DNA from: Tianweitania sediminis
Lineage (GTDB): Bacteria > Pseudomonadota > Alphaproteobacteria > Rhizobiales > Rhizobiaceae
Length of the DNA stretch: 64,000 nucleotides
Assembly: GCF_017813335.1 (NCBI RefSeq)
Contig: NZ_JAGIYY010000008.1
Coordinates: forward strand, 1 to 64,000
Direction of reading: 5' to 3'
In this document: one piece after another, positions 8,607-19,034 of the stretch
Position numbering within the stretch: the stretch's first letter is position 1
Layout: each line of letters starts with the position of its first letter
Position numbers and translations under genes: made by a program
The notes under the pieces: generated by a model
Databases searched by the model: none
What the model saw: only the letters and a program-made list of their open reading frames with translations
Told to the model about the DNA's origin: nothing

Positions 8607-9272
8607 ATGCTGCTCGCGATCGACACATCAGCGAATCTCTGCGCCGTCTGCGTGTGGGAAGGCAATGCTGCGCTCGCGAGCATCACGGAGGACATCGGCA
8701 CGGGTCATGCCGAGCACCTCATGGGCATGATCGATGAGGTGCTGGCGCAAGCAGAAGCAACTTACGGGGACCTCAGCCGGATCGGCGTGGTGATCGGCCC
8801 CGGATCGTTCACCGGCGTTCGGGTCGGCGTTTCCAGCGCACGCGGCCTCGCGCTGGCGCTGAGCATCCCGGCAGTGGGTGTCACCACGCTCGAAGCATTG
8901 GCGGCAGAAGCGCGTGCAGCTGGAGCTGCCCACCCGACGCTGGCGGTGATCGATGCGCGCCGAGACCAGTTCTATTCCGCGCTTTATGATGAACACGGCT
9001 CCGAGCTGCTGCGGCCCGCGGTTCTGGACATTGAGAACACAACAAGCCGTTTGCCGGCAGGGGATCTCGTGCTGACCGGCTCCGGAGCATCCGTTTTTGC
9101 CGATCGGCTCGGCCACTCGGGTCTTGGATCGGGGGCCACGGCTTCCATCGACACCTACGCGCGGTTGGCCGCAGCCAAAGCCGTAGTCGCGGAAAAGCCA
9201 AAGCCGCTTTACCTGCGCGGCGCCGATGCAAAGCCGCAGGCAAGCTTTGTTTTGCCGAGCCGGGAAGGCTGA
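8607..9272 (+). CDS. tsaB: tRNA threonylcarbamoyladenosine biosynthesis protein TsaB
   Basis: TsaB is the ASKHA-fold partner of TsaD in the complex that makes t6A at position 37 of ANN-decoding tRNAs. The 221-residue protein starts with the typical MLLAIDTSANLCAV strand and has the GPGSFTGVRVG motif near residues 70-80. It begins eight bases after glcB and is followed ten bases later by rimI. This tsaB-rimI pairing is conserved across many bacteria. Confidence 0.93.
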   Translation: MLLAIDTSANLCAVCVWEGNAALASITEDIGTGHAEHLMGMIDEVLAQAEATYGDLSRIGVVIGPGSFTGVRVGVSSARGLALALSIPAVGVTTLEALAAEARAAGAAHPTLAVIDARRDQFYSALYDEHGSELLRPAVLDIENTTSRLPAGDLVLTGSGASVFADRLGHSGLGSGATASIDTYARLAAAKAVVAEKPKPLYLRGADAKPQASFVLPSREG

Positions 9273-9281
9273 ACACGCGCC

Positions 9282-9782
9282 ATGCGGTTGCCGTTTCTTC
9301 GTCGCGAGCATGCCATCCTCGACTTGGAAGCCGACGATTGCGCTGCCATTGCCAGGCTGCATGCGGAGGATTTTGGCCGCCCCTGGTCAGCCGAGGAGTT
9401 CGAGGCGCTGCTGGCGCAGGATACTGTGTTCGGTTTTTCTGCCCGCGAGATCGGCAATCCCCGCCTCGGTCTTGTCGGCTTCGTGCTGGCGCGATTGGCG
9501 GCGGGGGAGGGTGAGATCCTGACCGTCGCGGTGGCACGCTCTCATCGCGGGGTCGGCCTTGGCCGCGCCTTGATGGACGCAGTTTTGCGGAAGCTCCACA
9601 GCGAGCGCGCCGAAGAACTGTTTCTTGAAGTGGACGAAACCAACGCACCGGCGATCGCGCTTTACAAGCGCCTTAGCTTCAAGGAAGTCGCGCGTCGGCC
9701 AGGTTACTACGAGCATGAAGGCCGCCGGCGCACGGACGCCGTGGTGATGCGCCGCGATCTGCGCCGGACCAGACCCGCTTGA
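9282..9782 (+). CDS. rimI: Ribosomal protein S18 alanine N-acetyltransferase RimI
   Basis: A GNAT acetyltransferase of 166 residues that acetylates the N-terminus of ribosomal protein S18. The acetyl-CoA loop reads VARSHRGVGLGRALMD (about residues 83-98), followed by the EVDETNAPAIALYKRLSF segment typical of RimI. Its stop codon overlaps the TTG start of the acyltransferase gene by the sequence TTGA, implying coupled translation. Confidence 0.9.
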   Translation: MRLPFLRREHAILDLEADDCAAIARLHAEDFGRPWSAEEFEALLAQDTVFGFSAREIGNPRLGLVGFVLARLAAGEGEILTVAVARSHRGVGLGRALMDAVLRKLHSERAEELFLEVDETNAPAIALYKRLSFKEVARRPGYYEHEGRRRTDAVVMRRDLRRTRPA

Positions 9783-10585
9783 ACGAAAAGCTCCGCTTCT
9801 GCTGGACGATCGCAGCGGTCATCCTGCTGACGCTTCTTCTTGCGCCCTACCAAGCCCTGGCCCATTGGACGGGATGGATGGACCCAACTGCAGCGCCACG
9901 ACTGTGGTATCGCTGTGCTGCACGGATCCTGCGGTTGCGCATCCACACCTTTGGCCGCGTGGAAGAAGGGCGGCCTTTGCTGATCGCCGCCAATCACAGT
10001 TCCTGGACCGATGTGATCGTGCTGGGATCGATCTTCAAGGGCAGTTTCATCGCCAAGGGAGAAGTGGGCCGCTGGCCTGTGGTCGGTTTTCTGGCGCAGC
10101 TGCAAGGAACGGTGCTTGTGGACCGCCAAAACAAGCGCAGTTCGGGCAGCCAGGTGAGCGAACTTGCCGGCAAGCTCGCCGGAGGGCGCGCCATGCTCCT
10201 GTTTGCGGAAGGCACGACATCGGATGGCACCAACATCCTGCCCTTCAAGACGACGCTGTTCGGAGCGGCAAAGACTGCCGTCACGGAGGCCGGTGCGCCA
10301 GAGGTTCTGATCCAGCCGGTGGCAATTGCCTACACGCGGACAGGCGGCTTGCCGATGGGGCGGCGTTTGCGGGGGCTGTGTGCCTGGACCGGCGATGAAG
10401 AACTGCTGCCCCATCTGACCACGCTTCTGCGGCTGCCGCCGATCGACGTGGAGGTGCATTGGGGTGAACCGGTTGCGTTCACTGCGACGACCGATCGGAA
10501 AACGGCGAGCCGCGAGGTGGAACAACGCGTCCGCGCGATGTTTGCTGCCGCGCTTGCCACGCCTGTGCCATCATCGCGCGGTTGA
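9779..10585 (+). CDS. plsC: 1-acyl-sn-glycerol-3-phosphate acyltransferase (PlsC family)
   Basis: Adds the second acyl chain to lysophosphatidic acid or a related lyso-lipid at the inner membrane. The 268-residue protein has an N-terminal membrane helix (about 9-27), the catalytic H-x4-D motif in NHSSWTD (His73, Asp78), and the FAEGTTSDG substrate motif. Homologues in this position in alphaproteobacteria are annotated as PlsC or ornithine-lipid OlsA-like enzymes, so the exact lyso-lipid is uncertain. It starts with TTG overlapping the rimI stop. Confidence 0.85.
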   Translation: MNEKLRFCWTIAAVILLTLLLAPYQALAHWTGWMDPTAAPRLWYRCAARILRLRIHTFGRVEEGRPLLIAANHSSWTDVIVLGSIFKGSFIAKGEVGRWPVVGFLAQLQGTVLVDRQNKRSSGSQVSELAGKLAGGRAMLLFAEGTTSDGTNILPFKTTLFGAAKTAVTEAGAPEVLIQPVAIAYTRTGGLPMGRRLRGLCAWTGDEELLPHLTTLLRLPPIDVEVHWGEPVAFTATTDRKTASREVEQRVRAMFAAALATPVPSSRG

Positions 10586-10616
10586 GGCGGGGTCGGAAAA
10601 CCAGTAGAAGCCGCCC

Positions 10617-12005
<1,389 letters not shown>

Positions 12006-12043
12006 GCTCCGGGCCGCCAGTGGCCTTCGAGAAGGAGACGCGG

Positions 12044-13072
12044 TTGACCGCAAAGGCAGACGTCAAGACGAGCCCGGCCGGCGCTTCCGATATGGCGCAC
12101 ATCGTTTTAACCTTCGACAACAACCGTTTTGCCAGCGCGCTCTATGGCCAGTTCGATGAGAACCTGGCCCGCTTCGAGCAAAAGCTCGGAGTGGACCTGC
12201 GCTCCAAGGGCAACCAGTTGTCGATCCGGGGTGAGCCGACGGCCGCTGAACAAGCGCGTCGTGCGCTCGACCAACTTTATGGCATGCTGCAAAAGGGCGC
12301 GGAGATCGGCCAGTCCGATGTGGATGGCGCAATTCGCATGGCGATGGCGACGGACGACCAGCTGAGCCTGCCCACGCTTGAAAAGAAGGGGCGGATGTCG
12401 GCCGCGCAGATTTCCACCCGCAAGAAGACGATCTATGCCCGCTCGGCCAACCAGGACGCTTATATGCGCGCGCTGGAGCGGTCGGAGCTGGTTTTCGGCA
12501 TCGGTCCGGCTGGCACCGGTAAAACGTACCTCGCCGTAGCCCATGCCGCGATGCTGCTTGAACGAGGCCTGGTGGAGCGCATCATCCTGTCGCGCCCGGC
12601 CGTGGAAGCGGGCGAGCGCCTGGGCTTCCTCCCCGGCGACATGAAGGAAAAGGTCGATCCGTATCTGCGGCCGCTTTACGACGCGTTGTACGATATGATG
12701 CCGGCTGACAAGGTCGAGCGGGCAATTGCCGCCGAGGTGATCGAGATCGCGCCGCTTGCCTTCATGCGTGGCCGCACGCTGGCGCATTCCGCGGTGATCC
12801 TGGACGAAGCCCAGAACACCACGCAGATGCAGATGAAGATGTTTCTGACGCGCCTGGGTGAAAACAGCCGCATGATCGTCACCGGCGATCCCTCCCAGAT
12901 CGACCTTCCACCGCATACGAAGTCCGGGCTCGTGGAAGCCTTGAAGGTCCTGGACGACGTTCCAGGCATCGTGAAGGTCCGGTTCGAGGACAAGGACGTC
13001 GTGCGCCATCCTTTGGTTGCAGAGATCGTGCGGGCTTACGACCGCGCCGGCAATGGTGGTCCAGCGGTTTGA
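12044..13072 (+). CDS. PhoH family protein (YbeZ-like ATPase)
   Basis: Cytosolic P-loop ATPase of the PhoH family, which in proteobacteria is encoded with YbeY and linked to RNA metabolism and ribosome maturation. An N-terminal KH-like region is followed by the Walker A motif GPAGTGKT (about residue 154) and the Walker B region AVILDEAQNTT. I placed the start at TTG 12044 because a perfect AAGGAG lies six bases before it. A GTG at 12020 is possible but has no ribosome-binding site. The stop overlaps the TTG start of ybeY by TTGA. Confidence 0.9.
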   Translation: MTAKADVKTSPAGASDMAHIVLTFDNNRFASALYGQFDENLARFEQKLGVDLRSKGNQLSIRGEPTAAEQARRALDQLYGMLQKGAEIGQSDVDGAIRMAMATDDQLSLPTLEKKGRMSAAQISTRKKTIYARSANQDAYMRALERSELVFGIGPAGTGKTYLAVAHAAMLLERGLVERIILSRPAVEAGERLGFLPGDMKEKVDPYLRPLYDALYDMMPADKVERAIAAEVIEIAPLAFMRGRTLAHSAVILDEAQNTTQMQMKMFLTRLGENSRMIVTGDPSQIDLPPHTKSGLVEALKVLDDVPGIVKVRFEDKDVVRHPLVAEIVRAYDRAGNGGPAV

Positions 13073-13605
13073 GCCTGCCGGAGATTGCGGTCGAGCTTCA
13101 GGTCGAGGCCGGCGACTGGGGCGATGAAGCAGCGCTCAGAAAGGTTGCGGCAAGCGCCGTGACTGCCACCTTCAGCGCGCTCGCCACCAATGGCGGCGAA
13201 AGCGAGATTTCGCTCCTTTTCACCGACGACGACGCCGTTCAAGACCTCAACCGGGAATGGCGCGGCAAGGACAAGCCAACCAACGTCCTGTCCTTTCCCG
13301 CCTTTCCTGTGGCACCGGGCGATCCGCTTCCGCCGATGCTGGGCGACATCGTGCTTGGGTGCGAAACGGTTGCCGCCGAAGCGCGCGACGAGAACAAGCC
13401 CTTCGACCACCATATGACGCATCTTCTTGTTCACGGTGTTCTTCACCTCCTCGGATATGATCACGAAGACGAGGAACAAGCGGAGGAGATGGAAGGTTTA
13501 GAGGTGCGGATTCTCTCAAGCCTTGCCATTCCCGATCCCTATGGCTACTTGAAGACCTCGCGATCAACACGGACCGGCGATTGGCCGGAAGATGATGAAC
13601 GATAA
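13069..13605 (+). CDS. ybeY: Endoribonuclease YbeY, rRNA maturation factor
   Basis: Metal-dependent single-strand RNase needed for 16S rRNA 3'-end maturation and ribosome quality control. The zinc motif H-x3-H-x5-H is present as HGVLHLLGYDH (about residues 122-132). Length is 178 residues. It overlaps phoH upstream and the CorC-like gene downstream by 14 bases, the classic phoH-ybeY-corC arrangement. Confidence 0.95.
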   Translation: MSLPEIAVELQVEAGDWGDEAALRKVAASAVTATFSALATNGGESEISLLFTDDDAVQDLNREWRGKDKPTNVLSFPAFPVAPGDPLPPMLGDIVLGCETVAAEARDENKPFDHHMTHLLVHGVLHLLGYDHEDEEQAEEMEGLEVRILSSLAIPDPYGYLKTSRSTRTGDWPEDDER

Positions 13606-14656
13606 AGACATAGCCGTCGCTGGCCACGAGCCGAGCAGCGGATCGCCCGACCAGAAGGAAGACGGGCCGAGTAGTCAGGCCGAGACCACAAGTCTCAGGC
13701 GGCCCTTGATTGACCATATCGTCAGCTTCTTTCGTCCGAGGAACGGCACGTCTTCGCTGCGCGAAGATCTGACGGATGCCCTTGCTGAGACCGAGGATGA
13801 GACCGGCGACGCGGCGTTCACGCCGCTGGAAAGGGCGATGCTCAACAACGTGCTGTCGCTTCGCGACGTGCGCGTGGAAGACGTCATGGTGCCGCGCGCC
13901 GACATCGATGGTGTGGACATCACCACTTCGCTCGGCGATCTCCTGCGGGCTTTCCAGGAAAGCGGCCATTCCCGTATGCCGGTTTACTCGGAATCGCTCG
14001 ATGATCCGCGCGGCATGGTTCACATCCGCGATGTTCTGAACCACATCACGCGTGCCGCCCTGGCAACCACCGTTGAGCCGGGCGCGCCCACGCCGTCGAA
14101 GACGGTGGAAGCGTCTTATCTCGGCAATCTCGACCTGACGCGCACGATCGGCGAGTTCGACCTCATCCGCTCCGTTCTGTTCGTCCCGCCCTCCATGCAA
14201 GCATCCGAACTGATGGCGCGCATGCAAGCGTCTCATACGCAGATGGCACTGGTGATTGACGAATACGGTGGCACCGATGGCCTCGTGTCGCTGGAAGACA
14301 TCGTCGAGATGATTGTGGGCGACATCGAGGACGAGCATGACGATGAAGAAGATGCCGTGCAGCGCCTGGAAGACGGGATCTACATCGTCAATGCGCGCGC
14401 CGACCTTGAAGATGTGGCCCGCGCCATCCCCGGCTTTGAAGCTGGTGAACTGGGTGAAGACGTCGACACGTTGAGCGGCCTGATCTTCGGCGCAATCGGA
14501 AGAGTTCCGGTGCGCGGGGAGGTGATCCACGTTATTCCGGAGTTCGAGATCCAGGTTCTGGAAGCCGATCCGCGGCGTGTCCGCAAGGTTCGCCTAGTGC
14601 ACCAAGCAAACGGGCAGATCCTTTCTGGGGAACCGGCAATCGCGCGATCAGCTTGA
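13592..14656 (+). CDS. CorC/TlyC-like CBS-domain protein
   Basis: A 354-residue cytosolic protein with paired CBS domains (about 100-230) around the conserved LRDVRVEDVMVPRADI motif, then a CorC_HlyC transporter-associated domain (about 250-340, containing LSGLIFGAIGRVPVRGEVI). Family members are described as Mg2+/Co2+ efflux accessory proteins or hemolysin-like proteins; the true role here is unknown. The first 70 residues are polar and low-complexity. It overlaps ybeY, so translation is probably coupled. Confidence 0.85.
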   Translation: MMNDKDIAVAGHEPSSGSPDQKEDGPSSQAETTSLRRPLIDHIVSFFRPRNGTSSLREDLTDALAETEDETGDAAFTPLERAMLNNVLSLRDVRVEDVMVPRADIDGVDITTSLGDLLRAFQESGHSRMPVYSESLDDPRGMVHIRDVLNHITRAALATTVEPGAPTPSKTVEASYLGNLDLTRTIGEFDLIRSVLFVPPSMQASELMARMQASHTQMALVIDEYGGTDGLVSLEDIVEMIVGDIEDEHDDEEDAVQRLEDGIYIVNARADLEDVARAIPGFEAGELGEDVDTLSGLIFGAIGRVPVRGEVIHVIPEFEIQVLEADPRRVRKVRLVHQANGQILSGEPAIARSA

Positions 14657-14726
14657 ACGCGCGAGGTTGGACGGCGCACGACAGCCTGATACAGCTTCCC
14701 TCGTGATTCTTTGTGCGGGCTGAAGC

Positions 14727-16307
14727 ATGCAGCGTCTATGGAGCCGGATCGTCCTGATCGATGGCTGGCGCCGGGCTGTTCTTGCAGCCTTGTCCGGTGC
14801 GTTGCTGGTCTTGGCGCAGGCGCCATACGACTTCTTCGCCGTCGGCTTCATCTCCTTTCCCATTCTGGTTTGGCTGCTGGACGGCGCCACAAGCGACGAG
14901 GCAGGTGGCTGGTTCACGCGCTTGCGTCCGGCCCTCGGCGTCGGGTGGTGGTTTGGCTTCGGTTACTTCGTGGCCGGCCTGTGGTGGATCGGCAATGCCC
15001 TTCTTGTGGAAGCGGAGGCGTTCGCCTGGGCCTTGCCTTTTGCGGTTGTCGCGCTTCCCGCCGTGCTGGCCATCTTTTGGGGACTGGCTGCCGTTTTCGC
15101 TCGCCTGTTCTGGAGCGAGGCGCTCGGCCGGATCGCCATGCTTGCCGCGGCCTTCGCGCTCGCGGAATGGCTGCGTGGCTTCCTTTTCACGGGCTTTCCC
15201 TGGAACGCGATCGGTTATGCCGCGATGCCCGTGCCGCTTCTCATGCAAAGCGCCGTCGTTGTTTCGGTAACGGGCATCACCGCGCTGACGGTTTTTGTTT
15301 TCGCTATGCCCGCCATGGCAGCGTCGCGCAAAGGGCGACGTGCCGGGTTCATTCTGGGGCTCTTGATTGTCGCGGCGCATGTTGGCTTCGGCTACGCACG
15401 CCTTTCGGCTGCCGTGCCGGCGGAAACCACCATGCCGGTGCGGCTGGTGCAGCCTTCCATACTTCAAAGCGCCAAATGGGATCGGGCGGAGCGCGACAAG
15501 ATCTTCGGCACCTATCTCGAGATGTCGGCGGTGCCGCCAGCGGCCGGCGCGCCCGCGCCCCAGCTGATCATCTGGCCGGAAACCGCCGTTCCCTTCATTC
15601 TCAATGACCGTCCGGACGCCTTGTCCACGCTGGGCGACCTGCTGACCGATGGTCAGCAACTCCTGGCCGGAACAATCCGGTCCGAAGTGAATGGCACGCA
15701 AACCCGCTACTACAACGCGGTGACAGCGATCGGCGACGCCGGCCAGATCCTCGACGCGGTCGACAAGGTCCACCTTGTTCCCTTTGGGGAATACGTGCCC
15801 TTTTCGTCGCTTCTGGAGCGATTTGGTGTCAGCAAGATCGTGGCGCTGCCGGAAGACTTCTCTGCCTCCAAAAGCAGGGGAACCCTGACGCTGCCCGGCG
15901 GCCTCAAGGCAGCAGCCTTTATCTGCTACGAAATCATCTTCGATGAAGTGGTGCGCCGCGACGCCCAAGACATGGACGTTCTGATCAACGTCACAAACGA
16001 CGCCTGGTTCGGCGATACGGCTGGGCCATACCAGCACTTTAGACAAGCCCAGCTGCGCGCGGTGGAAACGGGACTGCCGTTGATCCGGGCTGCCAACAAC
16101 GGGATCTCCGGGGTCGTGGACGCCTATGGTCGGGTCAATGACGCTTTCGGGATCGACGCGGTCGGCACGTTGGATGTTGCAGTTCCGCTCGGCAAAGCGC
16201 TAGAAAGCCGCTGGGTGGATCCTTCAGCGGTTGGCTGGTTGATCGTGGGGGTTCTTGCTTGCGCAGGGCTCATCGGAACCATCCGTGCCCGCAGGCCTGA
16301 CGCATAA
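14727..16307 (+). CDS. lnt: Apolipoprotein N-acyltransferase
   Basis: Integral inner-membrane enzyme that adds the third acyl chain to the N-terminal Cys of lipoproteins. About six to eight N-terminal membrane helices are followed by a periplasmic nitrilase-fold domain. The catalytic triad regions are visible: Glu in WPETAVPF, Lys in [12 protein letters not shown], and Cys in [11 protein letters not shown] final membrane helix ([18 protein letters not shown]) anchors the C-terminus. At 526 residues it is of normal length. Confidence 0.95.
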   Translation: MQRLWSRIVLIDGWRRAVLAALSGALLVLAQAPYDFFAVGFISFPILVWLLDGATSDEAGGWFTRLRPALGVGWWFGFGYFVAGLWWIGNALLVEAEAFAWALPFAVVALPAVLAIFWGLAAVFARLFWSEALGRIAMLAAAFALAEWLRGFLFTGFPWNAIGYAAMPVPLLMQSAVVVSVTGITALTVFVFAMPAMAASRKGRRAGFILGLLIVAAHVGFGYARLSAAVPAETTMPVRLVQPSILQSAKWDRAERDKIFGTYLEMSAVPPAAGAPAPQLIIWPETAVPFILNDRPDALSTLGDLLTDGQQLLAGTIRSEVNGTQTRYYNAVTAIGDAGQILDAVDKVHLVPFGEYVPFSSLLERFGVSKIVALPEDFSASKSRGTLTLPGGLKAAAFICYEIIFDEVVRRDAQDMDVLINVTNDAWFGDTAGPYQHFRQAQLRAVETGLPLIRAANNGISGVVDAYGRVNDAFGIDAVGTLDVAVPLGKALESRWVDPSAVGWLIVGVLACAGLIGTIRARRPDA

Positions 16308-16402
16308 CGGCCATGATTAGGCCTTCGGGATGACGATACTGACGGATGGATGACTGCTGATTGTTCCGGTGGGGGCACAGGCAATCAGCAGGTGACGAGG
16401 GC

Positions 16403-16816
16403 ATGATGACGGAAAACAAGAAACGGCCGAACCCGATCGACATCCACGTCGGGTCCCGCATCAGGCTGCGGCGCAACATGATCGGGATGAGCCAGGAAAA
16501 GCTCGGCGAGCAGCTCGGCATCACGTTCCAGCAGATCCAGAAATACGAAAAAGGTACGAACCGCGTGGGCGCCAGCCGTCTCCAGGCGATCGGCGGGATC
16601 ATGAACGTCCCGGTTTCCTACTTCTTCGAGGATGCGCCGCGGGACGGCGCGGGCGGCCCTGAATTCGGAGAACCGCCGGCTCCGAGCTTTGAAACCGACT
16701 TCCTGAGCACCACGGAAGGCATCCAGCTTTTTCGGTCCTTCACAAAGATCACCGATCCCAAGGTCCGGCGCCGGGTACTCGACCTCATCAAGGTTCTCGC
16801 TGCCGAGGAAGAATAG
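16403..16816 (+). CDS. XRE-family helix-turn-helix regulator
   Basis: A 137-residue DNA-binding protein. The Cro/C1-type helix-turn-helix covers about residues 15-70 (IRLRRNMIGMSQEKLGEQLG ... FQQIQKYEKGTNRVGASRL). The C-terminal half ends in a short helix found in the rhizobial SinR/PraR-like group. I chose the ATG just after GACGAGGG; the next codon but one is also ATG and equally possible. The position between lnt and metK is conserved in Hyphomicrobiales. Confidence 0.88.
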   Translation: MMTENKKRPNPIDIHVGSRIRLRRNMIGMSQEKLGEQLGITFQQIQKYEKGTNRVGASRLQAIGGIMNVPVSYFFEDAPRDGAGGPEFGEPPAPSFETDFLSTTEGIQLFRSFTKITDPKVRRRVLDLIKVLAAEEE

Positions 16817-16891
16817 TTCGCCGTGTCCCCGGCAACGGGAGATCGGCTGTTCTTGACGCCAAGCCTAGCGCTTCGTTAACAGTGCCGCATT

Positions 16892-16920
16892 ATCCGGCCG
16901 GTGGCCGGATTTTGCTTTCC
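16892..16920 (+). promoter_or_regulatory. Hairpin in the metK leader
   Basis: A perfect 8-bp stem (ATCCGGCC/GGCCGGAT) with a 3-nt loop, followed by TTTGCTTT, lies 24 bases before the metK start. It could be a weak terminator for the HTH gene or part of a metK attenuator. I could not match it to a known SAM-sensing riboswitch consensus. Confidence 0.5.
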
Positions 16921-16933
16921 AGAGGGGACACCC

Positions 16934-18196
16934 GTGGCACGTTCGAACTACCTTTTCACCAGCGAATCCGTTTCAGAAGGTCACCCGGACAAGGTCTGCG
17001 ACCGGATTTCGGACGAGATCGTGGATCTCGTTTACCGCGAAGCCAAGAAGTCCGGCATGAACCCGTGGGACGTTCGGGTTGCATGCGAAGCGATGGCCAC
17101 CACCAATCGCGTGGTGATCGCAGGCGAGGTGCGCGTGCCGCATACGCTGTTGAAGAAGAACAAGGACGGCCAGCCAGTCGCCGATGCCAAGGGGCATCCG
17201 GTGATCAACCCCGCGAAGTTCAAGGCTGCGGCGCGCAAGGCGATCCGCGAAATCGGCTATGAACAAGACGGCTTCCACTGGAAGACCGCCCGGATCGACG
17301 TGCTTCTTCACGCACAATCGGCTGACATCGCACAAGGCGTTGACCGAGCCGCGGACGCCAACGCGGAAGGCGCGGGCGACCAGGGCATCATGTTCGGCTA
17401 TGCCTGCACGGAAACGCCGGACCTCATGCCGGCGCCGCTTTATTACAGCCATAAGATCCTCGAGCTGCTGGCTGCTGCCCGCCATGCCGGCGAAGGCGAT
17501 CCCGGCAAGCTGGGACCCGATGCCAAAAGCCAGGTCACCGTGCGCTACAAGGACGGTGTAGCTAGCGAAGTGACTTCCATCGTCTTGTCCACGCAGCACC
17601 TGGACGACGGATGGGACTCGGCCAAAGTCCGAACCGTTGTGGAACCCTTCATTCGTGAAGCGCTCGGCGACCTGAAGATTTCGGACTCCTGCAACTGGTA
17701 CATCAATCCCACGGGCAAGTTCGTGATCGGTGGCCCTGACGGGGATGCGGGCCTGACAGGCCGCAAGATCATCGTGGACACCTATGGCGGCGCTGCCCCG
17801 CATGGTGGCGGCGCATTCTCGGGCAAGGACACGACCAAGGTCGATCGTTCGGCCGCCTATGCCGCGCGCTATCTCGCCAAGAACGTGGTGGCCGCAAAGC
17901 TAGCCGATCGCTGTACCATCCAGCTTTCCTATGCGATTGGCGTCGCTCAGCCGCTGTCGGTTTATGTGAACCTGCACGGCACCGGAAAAATCGACGAAGC
18001 GAAGCTCGAAAGCGTCCTGCGCGAGGTGATGGACCTGTCGCCTTCCGGCATCCGGCGCCACCTCGACCTCAACAAGCCGATCTATGCCAAAACCGCGGCC
18101 TATGGCCATTTCGGCCGCAAGGCCGGGCGCGACGGATCTTTTTCCTGGGAAAAGACGGATCTGGTGAAAGCGCTGAAGCAAGCTCTTGCGGCGTGA
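16934..18196 (+). CDS. metK: S-adenosylmethionine synthetase
   Basis: Makes S-adenosylmethionine from methionine and ATP. The 420-residue protein carries the family signatures [13 protein letters not shown] near the start, [13 protein letters not shown] in the centre and the P-loop-like [20 protein letters not shown] chose the GTG that follows an AGAGGGGA ribosome-binding site; the alternative frame upstream runs through the leader hairpin. trmB follows after seven bases, so the methyl donor and a methyltransferase that uses it are co-transcribed. Confidence 0.96.
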   Translation: MARSNYLFTSESVSEGHPDKVCDRISDEIVDLVYREAKKSGMNPWDVRVACEAMATTNRVVIAGEVRVPHTLLKKNKDGQPVADAKGHPVINPAKFKAAARKAIREIGYEQDGFHWKTARIDVLLHAQSADIAQGVDRAADANAEGAGDQGIMFGYACTETPDLMPAPLYYSHKILELLAAARHAGEGDPGKLGPDAKSQVTVRYKDGVASEVTSIVLSTQHLDDGWDSAKVRTVVEPFIREALGDLKISDSCNWYINPTGKFVIGGPDGDAGLTGRKIIVDTYGGAAPHGGGAFSGKDTTKVDRSAAYAARYLAKNVVAAKLADRCTIQLSYAIGVAQPLSVYVNLHGTGKIDEAKLESVLREVMDLSPSGIRRHLDLNKPIYAKTAAYGHFGRKAGRDGSFSWEKTDLVKALKQALAA

Positions 18197-18203
18197 CGGG
18201 GTG

Positions 18204-18938
18204 ATGGCGGTGACGAGCTCGCCTCCAGGCGACGCGCCGGACAGGGAACCGCGTCGCTCGCGGTCCACCGAAGCGTTTTATGGGCGTCGTCACGGCCGGC
18301 CGGTGAGCCCGCTTGCCGCCGATGCAGTCGCCCGCCAAGCGCCGCGCGTGATGCTGGAGCTCGATGAGCCGGCGCCCGCCGATCTGCGCTCTCTTTTTGC
18401 GGACTCAGTCGGCGACGTCAGGCTGGAAATCGGGTTTGGCGGCGGCGAGCATCTTCTGGCGGAAGCGCGGCGCGAAAGAGGCTCCGGCTTCATCGGCGTG
18501 GAACCGTTTGTTGGCGGGATGGCCAAGCTCCTGCAGGCGCTCGACGGGGAACCGCTCGGCAATATCCGCGTCTACAACGACGATGCGACGCGTGTCCTCG
18601 ACTGGCTGCCGGCCAACAGCATCAGCGAACTCGATCTGCTTTATCCCGACCCGTGGCCAAAAAAGAAGCACTGGAAGCGACGCTTCGTGAGCAGCGCCAA
18701 CCTTGCGCGCTTTGCCCGCGTGGTGAAGCCCGGCGGCTTGTTCCGGTTCGCCTCCGACATTCCGCATTACGTGAACTGGACGTTGCTTCATGTTCGCGCG
18801 CAGGGCGACTTCACATGGTTGGCGCAACATGCGGGCGATTGGCGCGAGCCTTATCCGCACTGGTGCTCGACGCGCTATGAAAGCAAGGCGTTGCGCGAAG
18901 GCCGGACGCCGGCCTACCTCACCTTTCGCCGCCACTAG
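18204..18938 (+). CDS. trmB: tRNA (guanine-N7-)-methyltransferase TrmB
   Basis: Uses S-adenosylmethionine to methylate G46 in the variable loop of tRNA. The 244-residue protein has the SAM-binding LEIGFGGGEHL motif and the diagnostic DLLYPDPWPKKKHWKRRF segment, with the catalytic region ending in STRYESKALREGR. The start was placed at the ATG directly after metK; a GTG one codon earlier is equally possible. Confidence 0.94.
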   Translation: MAVTSSPPGDAPDREPRRSRSTEAFYGRRHGRPVSPLAADAVARQAPRVMLELDEPAPADLRSLFADSVGDVRLEIGFGGGEHLLAEARRERGSGFIGVEPFVGGMAKLLQALDGEPLGNIRVYNDDATRVLDWLPANSISELDLLYPDPWPKKKHWKRRFVSSANLARFARVVKPGGLFRFASDIPHYVNWTLLHVRAQGDFTWLAQHAGDWREPYPHWCSTRYESKALREGRTPAYLTFRRH

Positions 18939-19016
18939 AGCCGTCTTGATCTCCGCAAGGCCTTATTGACAACGGGGCTGCGGAGGAACTTAGTGGCCGC
19001 AAAACGAGCACTGCAA

Positions 19017-19030
19017 AACCTCGGGAGGTT
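19017..19030 (+). promoter_or_regulatory. Palindrome enclosing the tctC ribosome-binding site
   Basis: AACCTCGGGAGGTT can fold into a 5-bp stem with a 4-nt loop. The GGGAGG ribosome-binding site for the next gene is inside it, so folding would hide the site. The helix is short, so its effect is uncertain. Confidence 0.4.
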
Positions 19031-19034
19031 CCTT

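Noticed and set aside
16817-16933. Known SAM riboswitch upstream of metK
   Set aside because: I could not find the conserved cores of SAM-II or SAM/SAH classes; only a hairpin is supported.
18966-18995. TTGACA as a -35 box for tctC
   Set aside because: The expected -10 position holds only a weak match (ACTTAG), so the promoter cannot be supported.
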